DNA of 6,555 nucleotides from Rhodospirillales bacterium 47_12_T64 (GTDB lineage: Bacteria > Pseudomonadota > Alphaproteobacteria > Kiloniellales > Kiloniellaceae): the NCBI GenBank assembly GCA_002162915.1, contig MABB01000025.1, positions 9,404-15,958 of the forward strand, written 5' to 3'. Shown here piece by piece: positions 1 through 5,918 of this stretch. The notes beneath the pieces are model-generated. The model was given only the letters and a program-made list of their open reading frames with translations. It did not search any database and was not told where the DNA came from. How positions within the stretch are numbered: the stretch's first letter is position 1; each line of letters begins with the position of its first letter. Made by a program: the position numbers and the translations under genes.

Positions 1-274
<274 letters not shown>

Positions 275-331
275 TTATGTTCGGCATTGTATTTGAGCTT
301 TGAGGTGTTTCAATAGCAGAAAAGCGGCGAT

Positions 332-337
332 ATTATA
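332..337 (-). promoter_or_regulatory. Possible -10 element for the reductase gene
   Basis: Read on the - strand, these bases are TATAAT, a perfect sigma-70 -10 hexamer inside the palindrome GATATTATATC. No good -35 hexamer is present at 16-18 bases. If used, it would give a leader of roughly 115 bases before the GTG at 208. This is a pattern match only. Confidence 0.25.
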
Positions 338-598
338 TCTTTTTAGTGGAAAATTCGATCGCCTAAGAGGAAAAGCAATGTTCCTTCGTAATTTAGGGGC
401 TGTAAGCTTTAACATTTTTGCCCGGTTATATTCCCATAAGTGCCCATTCAAGAACAAAATGCTGCCATAGTCACTCTCCACATTGCTTAATGTGACAGGA
501 TACTTACTATTTAATTCGCTAAAGCGAAACAAGGGAGCCGCCCCAGGCAAAGGTCGAGACAAAGACCCAAGCCAAGGCACGGTACCCGAACTTGAAAT

Positions 599-603
599 GA
601 GGA
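599..603 (+). promoter_or_regulatory. Ribosome binding site that fixes the chvI start
   Basis: GAGGA lies five bases before the ATG at 609. The in-frame ATG at 597 and the TTG at 483 have no comparable site. The start at 609 also gives an N-terminus ([16 protein letters not shown]) that matches the usual beginning of ChvI receiver domains. Confidence 0.7.
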
Positions 604-608
604 ATGGC

Positions 609-1307
609 ATGGAAGGCAATATTGTACTTGTAGACGACGACCGGAATATTCTGACATCGGTATCAATCGCCCTTGAATCTGAAGGCTTTAAGGTGCGGGC
701 CTATACGGATGGCGCAGAAGCATTGCGTGGCATGTCTTCAAATCCTGCTGATCTTGCCGTACTGGATATCAAGATGCCGCGAATGGATGGAATGGAACTC
801 CTCCGCCGCATCAGGGACAACAATTCTATCCCTGTGATTTTCCTAACTTCAAAAGATGACGAAATCGACGAAGTTCTCGGGCTTCGATTGGGCGCGGATG
901 ATTATATAACGAAGCCGTTCTCTCAAAGGTTGTTGGTCGAAAGGATAAGAGCTCTGTTACGCAGAGAAAAGGCCAATCAGGATGCGAGTGAAGGTAAAGA
1001 AGGTGAAAAACCTATTCAGCGCGGAGACATGATGCTGGATGCTTCTCGTCATCTCTGTACCTGGAAAGGTAAGCACGTAAATCTGACCGTTACAGAGTTT
1101 TTAATTCTCAAAGCATTGGCGCAGCGCCCCGGCCACGTTAAGAATCGTGACCAGTTGATGGATGCGGCGTATGGCGACGCGGTTTATGTGGATGATCGAA
1201 CAATTGACAGTCATATCAAAAGACTTCGCAAAAAATTTAAAGAAGCGGATGATGATTTCGGCCAGATAGAGACGCTTTATGGCGTTGGATATCGCTATAG
1301 AGAATAA
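609..1307 (+). CDS. chvI: Response regulator ChvI (OmpR family)
   Basis: This 232-residue cytoplasmic transcription factor is the output half of the ChvG-ChvI two-component system, which in Alphaproteobacteria controls envelope, acid-stress and host-associated genes. The receiver domain is residues 1-120, with the acidic cluster D9-D10-D11, phosphoacceptor D53 in [12 protein letters not shown]80 in FLTSKDDE, Y99 and the conserved K102 in [11 protein letters not shown] winged-helix DNA-binding domain follows at about residues 130-230, with [37 protein letters not shown] and [12 protein letters not shown]. The run [14 protein letters not shown] and the VDDRTIDSH region are close to textbook ChvI, which makes the family call strong. 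The length is normal for OmpR-type regulators. It is first of the same-strand series; its kinase is encoded two genes downstream rather than next to it, with an unknown gene in between. Confidence 0.96.
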   Translation: MEGNIVLVDDDRNILTSVSIALESEGFKVRAYTDGAEALRGMSSNPADLAVLDIKMPRMDGMELLRRIRDNNSIPVIFLTSKDDEIDEVLGLRLGADDYITKPFSQRLLVERIRALLRREKANQDASEGKEGEKPIQRGDMMLDASRHLCTWKGKHVNLTVTEFLILKALAQRPGHVKNRDQLMDAAYGDAVYVDDRTIDSHIKRLRKKFKEADDDFGQIETLYGVGYRYRE

Positions 1308-1375
1308 AGATCTGATCAAGGGCTTGTGGGGCAGACCCGTTATACAAGTATTGAAATCTTTTTGGAGAGCTCTTG

Positions 1376-1876
1376 ATGAACAAATTTGAACGTATCGTGT
1401 TTGTTGTAGGCATGAGTCTGGTTGTTTTCGGTCTATTGGTCTTGTTTGAGGACGGCAAGGTATATCCTGGTAAATTTTCCACTCAGCAAAGTGCGGTTGT
1501 TTCTTCTGGCCCGGTGAGCCCTGTTATGAAAGGGCCTGAATTACCAGTTTATGACATCATCCTCTTTAACAAAGGAAAGGCTGGTATTGACCAACTTGAT
1601 CTTTCTCTGACGAAAGATCAGGAAGAGGAAATTCGGCTTGGACTGCGTCAGGATGGAAGTGAAATATCCTGTAACTTACAGGGCAAAAGACCCGATCTGG
1701 TCTTTTGGGGGCAACGGGCTGGATTAAAACATCCTGATAGTATGTCAGTCTATTCTAGAGAAAGAATGATTTACCTTGGAAACTATCTTGAAGCATGGAA
1801 AGTACAGGCTCAAGGTGGCTTGCTTACCTGCTATACCTTGAACGAGAAGACTACGAAGTTATTGATGTCGCTTTAA
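1376..1876 (+). CDS. Unknown single-pass membrane protein with periplasmic domain
   Basis: I do not recognise this 166-residue protein. It starts with a short basic N-terminus (K3, R6), followed by one hydrophobic helix at about residues 7-24 (IVFVVGMSLVVFGLLVLF) and acidic residues E25-D26. By the positive-inside rule the C-terminal 140 residues should be periplasmic. There is no lipobox cysteine. A Ser/Pro/Gly-rich linker (about 35-57) leads to a folded-looking domain (58-166) with exactly two cysteines, C99 and C152, which could form a disulphide. The ATG at 1376 is chosen because GGAG (1364-1367) lies eight bases upstream; an in-frame TTG sits directly before it at 1373. It lies between chvI and chvG on the same strand (68 bases after chvI, 36 before chvG), so a role alongside the ChvG sensor domain is a reasonable inference but unproven. 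It does not look like ExoR, which has Sel1-type repeats. Confidence 0.85.
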   Translation: MNKFERIVFVVGMSLVVFGLLVLFEDGKVYPGKFSTQQSAVVSSGPVSPVMKGPELPVYDIILFNKGKAGIDQLDLSLTKDQEEEIRLGLRQDGSEISCNLQGKRPDLVFWGQRAGLKHPDSMSVYSRERMIYLGNYLEAWKVQAQGGLLTCYTLNEKTTKLLMSL

Positions 1877-1912
1877 CCGAGCTGGAAATGATTAAAAAAA
1901 TTGGGGCAAGAC

Positions 1913-3565
1913 GTGGCTGATCAAAGCCATAAACAACAAGCCGAAATTGCGCAAACGCTCAAGAAGCACCGCAAAGGGCGCAAGCGAGGTTGGCGCTCGT
2001 CTTTAACGCACAAGATTTTGCTGATCAACAGCCTGGTTCTTTTAATTCCCGTTGTTGGATTGATGCACCTTGAACAATATCGTCTTAGTCTGATCGCGAC
2101 TGAATTGGACGCTCTTTCGATTCAAGGGCGCGCATTTTCTCTGAGCCTGGGGTCAACGGCTGTTGTTGCAAGTCAGGTTGGTGATGAAAAGCTTGTCCCG
2201 GAACTAACCAGAAGCCTGATGCGGGCGATGTTGAATGATATTGGCGTGCGCGCACGTATATTTTCAACCAGCGGTGAAATGTTGGCGGATAGCCTTTATC
2301 TTGCAGGTATCGGTGGCCCGGTGGAGGTCGGCGAGCTGCCGCCTCCCGGTGGCGTTGGGATGCTGGATCGGATCATCCGGTTTTATGAAAAAATTATTAA
2401 CTGGCTGCCGGGTCAGGATGACTGGCCTCTCTACCGGGAGGCCCAAAATCAAAGCGCGGAAGATTACACCGAAGTTTTAATTGCCCTGAACGGTGAGCCT
2501 GCTGGAATGGTCCGAAGCGATACTTCTGGTCGTCTCGTTCTGTCGATGGCGGTACCTGTACAACGATACCGTCAGGTGCTCGGCGCCTTGATGCTTTCGA
2601 AAGACGCCGAGGTGGTTTCCGAAGCGGTACAAGACCGGCGCAGAGATATTCTTGCGGTTTGCGGTCTGGCGCTTGGTGTGACTGTTTTACTCTCGCTTTA
2701 TCTCGCAGGGATTATTGGCCGTCCACTTCGTCGGCTTGCAAATGCTGCAGATTATGTTCGATACGGAAAAGGTCGTCAGTACGAGATACCTGATTTTACC
2801 CACCGTCGGGATGAAATTGGTGATTTGTCCGGAGCACTGCGAGCGATGACCGAAGCATTGTGGTCGCGAATGGATGCGATTGAAGGTTTCGCGGCTGATG
2901 TTGCTCATGAGATCAAGAACCCTCTGACATCTTTACGATCTGCTGTAGAAACTGTGGCGAGAGTGAGCGATCCTGATCAACAAAAGCGCTTGATGTCGAT
3001 TATCCTTGATGATGTCCAAAGACTGGATCGTTTAATCAGTGATATTTCCGATGCGTCTCGTCTGGATGCGGAGCTGTCGCGTGCTGATATGGAAGATGTC
3101 GATGTGGGTAAGTTGCTGGAAGCCCTCGTCGAAATCCAGTGCGTGAATGAAGGTGGTCCAACCTTTGAAGTCTCTGTTGATGAGGGAGAGGATTATCTTG
3201 TCCAGGGATTGGAAGGACGTCTCGGACAGGTCTTTCGAAACTTGATGACCAACGCGCAAACCTTTAGTCCTGAAGGTGGAAAAATACTTCTCTCTGCGCA
3301 TACACAAGAAGATTGCGTTGTCATCACCATTGATGATGAAGGTCCTGGTATTATTCCAGGAAAACTTGATGCAATTTTTGACCGATTTTATACTGAGCGC
3401 CCGCAAGAAGAGAAATTTGGAACTCATTCCGGGTTGGGATTGAGTATTTCCAAGCAGATCATCGAAGCGCATAATGGAACGATTAAAGCGGTGAACCGGG
3501 AAAACTCGCAAGGCGAGGTTCTTGGCGCCCGCTTTGTAATATCTCTTCCCATTGGGCAGGCCTAG
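1913..3565 (+). CDS. chvG: Sensor histidine kinase ChvG (ExoS family)
   Basis: This is the inner-membrane sensor kinase that phosphorylates ChvI. Numbering from GTG 1913 (550 residues): a strongly basic cytoplasmic N-terminus (KKHRKGRKRG, 17-26), TM1 at about 35-53, a periplasmic sensing domain of about 190 residues, TM2 at about 246-268, HAMP at about 270-316, the phosphoacceptor helix with H332 in DVAHEIKNPLTSLRS, and a HATPase domain with N-box NLMTNAQTF (N443, N447), G1 DDEGPGI (474-480), F-box FDRFYTERP and G2 GLGLSISKQII from about 507. All catalytic motifs are intact. The start is uncertain: TTG at 1901 would add four residues but has no ribosome site, while GTG at 1913 has GGGG six bases upstream, itself a weak match. 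The stop codon touches the hprK ATG. In rhizobia ChvG is restrained by periplasmic ExoR; no exoR lies in this window. Confidence 0.95.
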   Translation: MADQSHKQQAEIAQTLKKHRKGRKRGWRSSLTHKILLINSLVLLIPVVGLMHLEQYRLSLIATELDALSIQGRAFSLSLGSTAVVASQVGDEKLVPELTRSLMRAMLNDIGVRARIFSTSGEMLADSLYLAGIGGPVEVGELPPPGGVGMLDRIIRFYEKIINWLPGQDDWPLYREAQNQSAEDYTEVLIALNGEPAGMVRSDTSGRLVLSMAVPVQRYRQVLGALMLSKDAEVVSEAVQDRRRDILAVCGLALGVTVLLSLYLAGIIGRPLRRLANAADYVRYGKGRQYEIPDFTHRRDEIGDLSGALRAMTEALWSRMDAIEGFAADVAHEIKNPLTSLRSAVETVARVSDPDQQKRLMSIILDDVQRLDRLISDISDASRLDAELSRADMEDVDVGKLLEALVEIQCVNEGGPTFEVSVDEGEDYLVQGLEGRLGQVFRNLMTNAQTFSPEGGKILLSAHTQEDCVVITIDDEGPGIIPGKLDAIFDRFYTERPQEEKFGTHSGLGLSISKQIIEAHNGTIKAVNRENSQGEVLGARFVISLPIGQA

Positions 3566-4018
3566 ATGTCAGATAGCCAGTTAATGCATTGCACGAGCAT
3601 AGCCTTTCAAAAAGAGGGATGGTTGACGGCGGCCTTGTTGCGAGGCGCACCGGGGTGTGGAAAATCAGATCTTGCCTTGCAGGTAATTGATAGGGGATAT
3701 GCAGAGCTGGTATCTGACGATCAGACTGTTTTAACATTACGTAACCAAGAGCTTCTGGCATCACCGCCACCGACGATTGCCGGAAAGCTTGAGGTACGAG
3801 GCCTTGGTCTGGTCAGCTTTTCCTACTGTTCCGATGTCCCTGTCGGACTTGTGGTGGATCTGGTTCCACGTGATCAGATTGATAGATTGCCTACCCCTGA
3901 ATTCGAAGAAATTCTTGGTGTATCCGTCCCAAGGCTAAGGCTCCACAGTTTTGATCATTCTGCTGTCGCAAAGCTGTTACTTGCCATAACGCGTTCTGAA
4001 GGCGATATAGTTAGATAA
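3566..4018 (+). CDS. hprK: HPr kinase/phosphorylase, short alphaproteobacterial form
   Basis: This cytosolic enzyme phosphorylates HPr on Ser46 with ATP and, in characterised relatives, also removes that phosphate. At 150 residues it is about half the Firmicute length and consists of the catalytic domain only, as is usual in Alphaproteobacteria. Visible motifs are the P-loop GAPGCGKSD (27-35), the Walker-B-like LVSDDQ (48-53), and the family signature IAGKLEVRGLGL (71-82), equivalent to LEIRGLGI of canonical HPrK. The ATG at 3566 directly follows the chvG stop (TAGATG, no intervening base), with AGG at 3558-3560 inside the end of chvG, so translation is probably coupled to chvG. Its likely substrate, HPr with an intact Ser46, is encoded four genes further on. 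The third P-loop residue is Pro rather than the Ser common in Firmicutes; I read this as family variation. Confidence 0.94.
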   Translation: MSDSQLMHCTSIAFQKEGWLTAALLRGAPGCGKSDLALQVIDRGYAELVSDDQTVLTLRNQELLASPPPTIAGKLEVRGLGLVSFSYCSDVPVGLVVDLVPRDQIDRLPTPEFEEILGVSVPRLRLHSFDHSAVAKLLLAITRSEGDIVR

Positions 4019-4063
4019 CCAATTGTTCTTTTGAACTGTTATCGGAAAACAGGGCCTTCATTA

Positions 4064-4963
4064 ATGCCAGAAATTAAAGACGGGAAAGTTTCAAAACCGC
4101 TTAAAGTGGTTTTTGTAACTGGTTTATCGGGAGCAGGACGCTCTACAGCGATGAAGGTACTGGAGGATCACGGTTTTGAGGCGATTGATAATCTGCCGCT
4201 GGATCTTCTTGATGTTGTTATTGGGGGAAAACCACGCCGACGCCCTCTGGCCATAGGCATTGATATTCGCTCACGCAATTTCTCGGCACCGCCTCTTCTC
4301 GAACATCTCAAGGTTTTGCAGAAGAGAGTGGAGTTGGACGTCTCTCTCGTTTTTCTGGATTGTTCAGTTGACGTGCTCGAGCGACGGTTTAAGGAAACCC
4401 GGCGTCGACATCCTTTGGCCGAGGGGCGTCCTCTCAAGGACGGAATACTTGCGGAGCAACGGCTCGTTGCGCCTCTTCAAGCCAGAGCAGATTTTGCCAT
4501 TGATAGTTCAGATACGACATCTGCAGATTTTCGACAAAAGCTAGCTGGGTTGCTGGGGCTGGAGGAAAGCGGTGTTATGACCGTTCAGGTTATGTCTTTT
4601 TCCTATCGGTTTGGTGTTCCCAGAGAAGCAGATCTGATGTTCGATGTTCGCTTTTTGAGAAATCCACATTATGATCAGGCTTTGCGAAGTCTTTCTGGCC
4701 GTGACAAAGCCGTGGCTGACTATGTTAGCCAGGATTCCGGTTTTGAGGATTTTGTTACGAATTTACAGAATCTAGTTCTGCCCCTTCTCCCTCGTTATCA
4801 ACAAGAGGGAAAAAATTACCTTACCATTGCTATTGGCTGTACTGGTGGGCGGCATCGTTCTGTTGCTTTAACGGAATGGCTCGGAAAACAGCTAGAGGCT
4901 GTTTGGCCACAAATAATTATTGCACACCGGGATATGGACAAAGAGCCTGATCGTTACAAATAG
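4064..4963 (+). CDS. rapZ: RapZ-family nucleotide-binding protein (YvcJ/YhbJ)
   Basis: This 299-residue protein has an N-terminal P-loop domain and a C-terminal RapZ domain. In E. coli, RapZ binds glucosamine-6-phosphate and directs RNase E to the sRNA GlmZ; its role in Alphaproteobacteria is less settled, although the gene often lies in PTS clusters. The N-terminal part has GLSGAGRS (20-27), LEDHGFEAIDNLP (33-45) and the Walker-B-like LVFLDC (95-100). The C-terminal part has MSFSYRFGVPREADLMFDVRF, NPHY (200-203) and the hallmark GCTGGRHRSV (258-267, with C259 and H264), ending HRDMDKEP. The invariant P-loop Lys is Arg (R26), which also occurs in some other RapZ lineages. ATG 4064 is preferred over the TTG at 4031 because AGGG (4051-4054) lies nine bases upstream and the TTG has no ribosome site. 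The length matches the family. It follows hprK by 45 bases. Confidence 0.93.
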   Translation: MPEIKDGKVSKPLKVVFVTGLSGAGRSTAMKVLEDHGFEAIDNLPLDLLDVVIGGKPRRRPLAIGIDIRSRNFSAPPLLEHLKVLQKRVELDVSLVFLDCSVDVLERRFKETRRRHPLAEGRPLKDGILAEQRLVAPLQARADFAIDSSDTTSADFRQKLAGLLGLEESGVMTVQVMSFSYRFGVPREADLMFDVRFLRNPHYDQALRSLSGRDKAVADYVSQDSGFEDFVTNLQNLVLPLLPRYQQEGKNYLTIAIGCTGGRHRSVALTEWLGKQLEAVWPQIIIAHRDMDKEPDRYK

Positions 4964-5129
4964 CCCATTATCTCTATTGGGCCTCTATTGAGCTTCTATA
5001 TGGATCGCTCTAACAACTCATCAAACACTGGAAAAAAATGTTCCGAGCATTGTCTTCGCCTTGTAAGGAGGCCTGCAATGCTGGTAGCTTTCCTGTAACA
5101 AAAGAAAGCGCCTGCGGAAAGGTAAAGGC
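4964..5129 (+). other. Intergenic region between rapZ and EIIA
   Basis: This gap is wider than the other junctions in the cluster apart from the chvI upstream region. Just after the rapZ stop there is a 5-bp inverted repeat, GCCCA (4963-4967) and TGGGC (4978-4982), with a 10-base loop and no T-tract, so it is not a convincing terminator. The second half contains the strongest Shine-Dalgarno match in the window (5064-5071), a six-codon ORF and an overlapping 31-codon ORF, which are listed separately. The EIIA start has its own site, GGAAAGG (5116-5122), seven bases upstream. Confidence 0.5.
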
Positions 5130-5133
5130 ATGA
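5038..5133 (+). CDS. Candidate 31-codon small ORF overlapping the EIIA start
   Basis: An open frame starts at ATG 5038 and encodes 31 residues, beginning MFRALSSPCKEACNAG and ending CGKVKA. It contains three cysteines and no hydrophobic helix. Its TGA (5131-5133) overlaps the EIIA ATG (5130-5132) as ATGA, the classic geometry for translational coupling. The ribosome site is weak: GGA (5030-5032) five bases upstream. I do not recognise the peptide. It could be a coupling leader, or a chance ORF in a non-coding gap. Confidence 0.25.
   Translation: MFRALSSPCKEACNAGSFPVTKESACGKVKA
5064..5098 (+). promoter_or_regulatory. Perfect Shine-Dalgarno followed by a six-codon ORF
   Basis: TAAGGAGG (5064-5071) is a full match to the 16S anti-Shine-Dalgarno. 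The ATG at 5078 lies six bases after it, an ideal distance, but the frame encodes only MLVAFL before TAA at 5096-5098. This ends 31 bases before the EIIA start. The site may load ribosomes for a leader minigene or for EIIA by re-initiation. The pattern is certain; the function is inferred. Confidence 0.4.
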
Positions 5134-5522
5134 TAGGGATGGTTCTGGTTACCCATGGTAACTTGGCGATCGAATTCGTGGCGGCATTGGAACATGTCGT
5201 GGGCGAACAAAGCCATATTAAAACAGTTTGTATCGGCCCTGAAGACGATATGGAGCAAAGACGTAAGGAAATCATTGCCTCTGTAAAAAAAGTCGAGGAT
5301 GGAGAAGGCGTCGTTATTTTAACGGATATGTTTGGTGGCACGCCGTCAAACTTGGCTATATCCATTATGGATAAGGCTAATGTTGAAATCGTGGCCGGAG
5401 TTAATCTCCCACTGTTGATCAAGTTGGCTGGGTTGCGTGACAATAAACCAATGAAAGCAGCGGTTTTGGAAGCTCAAGAAGCAGGGCGTAAATACATTCA
5501 TGTCGCTTCTGAACTGCTTTAA
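5130..5522 (+). CDS. manX: PTS EIIA component, mannose/fructose family
   Basis: This 130-residue cytosolic phosphocarrier accepts phosphate from HPr-His15 onto its own His9, seen in the N-terminal motif MIGMVLVTHG. D66 in LTDMFGGTPSN matches the Asp that hydrogen-bonds the active His in E. coli EIIA(Man), and the GGTPSN loop is the family signature. The length matches a single EIIA(Man) domain, without the EIIB domain fused in E. coli ManX. No EIIB or EIIC gene is visible, consistent with the incomplete, regulatory PTS known in many Alphaproteobacteria. GGAAAGG (5116-5122) is seven bases from the ATG. HPr follows after 52 bases. The downstream target of its phosphorylation cannot be read from this sequence. 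Confidence 0.94.
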   Translation: MIGMVLVTHGNLAIEFVAALEHVVGEQSHIKTVCIGPEDDMEQRRKEIIASVKKVEDGEGVVILTDMFGGTPSNLAISIMDKANVEIVAGVNLPLLIKLAGLRDNKPMKAAVLEAQEAGRKYIHVASELL

Positions 5523-5562
5523 CACTGGCTTAAGACTTATGCTGGTTAAGCTCTTGAGCTAC

Positions 5563-5568
5563 GGGGGA
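5563..5568 (+). promoter_or_regulatory. Ribosome binding site for the TTG start of HPr
   Basis: GGGGGA lies six bases before the TTG at 5575. An in-frame TAA at 5569-5571 rules out any earlier start, and the next in-frame ATG falls after the active-site His, so the TTG is effectively forced. Confidence 0.7.
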
Positions 5569-5574
5569 TAAAAG

Positions 5575-5841
5575 TTGCTCACCAAAACGGTTACAATTTT
5601 GAATAAAAGAGGACTGCATGCCCGGGCCTCTGCAAAGTTTGTTAAGCTGGCAGAAACCTTTGAGGCGGAAATAACTGTTCGTAAAGATGATACCGCTGTT
5701 TCGGGGTGCTCGATTATGGGGTTAATGATGCTCGCCGCCGCTCCGGGGTGTGAGGTCGAGCTAACAGCAATAGGGCCTGCTGCGGATAAGGCCATGTCGG
5801 CGTTGGAAGACCTCGTCGCAAATAAATTTGATGAAGATTAG
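5575..5841 (+). CDS. ptsH: Phosphocarrier protein HPr
   Basis: This 88-residue cytosolic phosphocarrier passes phosphate from enzyme I to EIIA. The active site is H15 in NKRGLHARASAKFV, with R17 next to it. S46 in GCSIMGLMML falls at the canonical position for phosphorylation by HPr kinase, so both regulatory sites are intact. The C-terminal helix region (about 70-86, ADKAMSALEDLVANKF) is normal and the length is typical. Translation starts at TTG. The kinase for Ser46 and an EIIA are encoded upstream, and enzyme I begins 77 bases downstream, so the whole relay is clustered. A paralogue such as NPr is possible, but the Ser46 context and the EIIA(Man) neighbour favour this HPr as the HPrK substrate. 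Confidence 0.95.
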   Translation: MLTKTVTILNKRGLHARASAKFVKLAETFEAEITVRKDDTAVSGCSIMGLMMLAAAPGCEVELTAIGPAADKAMSALEDLVANKFDED

Positions 5842-5844
5842 ATA

Positions 5845-5878
5845 TTTCTGAGGTGTTTAATCACCCAGAGGCATTTTT
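5845..5878 (+). terminator. Terminator-like hairpin between HPr and enzyme I genes
   Basis: The left arm TCTG-A-GGTG (5847-5855) pairs with CACCCAGA (5862-5869) around the loop TTTAAT, giving eight base pairs with one bulged A; two T-G wobbles (5845-5846 with 5870-5871) can extend it. ATTTTT (5873-5878) follows closely. This resembles a weak intrinsic terminator or attenuator that could lower enzyme I expression relative to HPr. It could equally be an mRNA-stabilising hairpin. Confidence 0.4.
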
Positions 5879-5918
5879 CTCGCTGGTTCCATAAAGTTTA
5901 AGTAGAGTAGGAAACGCC

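Noticed and set aside
576..596. Possible sigma-54 promoter (GGCAC near CTTGA) before chvI
   Set aside because: The required GG-N10-GC spacing is not met.
275..619. 114-codon open frame on the - strand covering the chvI upstream region
   Set aside because: It starts inside chvI antisense, has no ribosome site, no recognisable domain and a composition unlike a folded protein. It occupies the region expected to hold the divergent promoters.
1888..1920. Ten-codon ORF (ATG 1888 to TGA 1920) running across the chvG start
   Set aside because: Its only upstream purine run is poorly matched and a short ORF here is expected by chance. The geometry is suggestive of coupling but too weak to call.
3032..3511. 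159-codon open frame on the - strand inside chvG
   Set aside because: It lies wholly opposite the well-conserved kinase core of chvG, with no recognisable motif; it is a shadow of the real gene.
4963..4982. GCCCA/TGGGC inverted repeat after rapZ as a terminator
   Set aside because: The stem is five pairs with a 10-base loop and no T-tract follows.
5545..5560. AGCTC-TT-GAGCT palindrome between EIIA and HPr
   Set aside because: The stem is at most five pairs with a two-base centre and no T-tract; likely chance.
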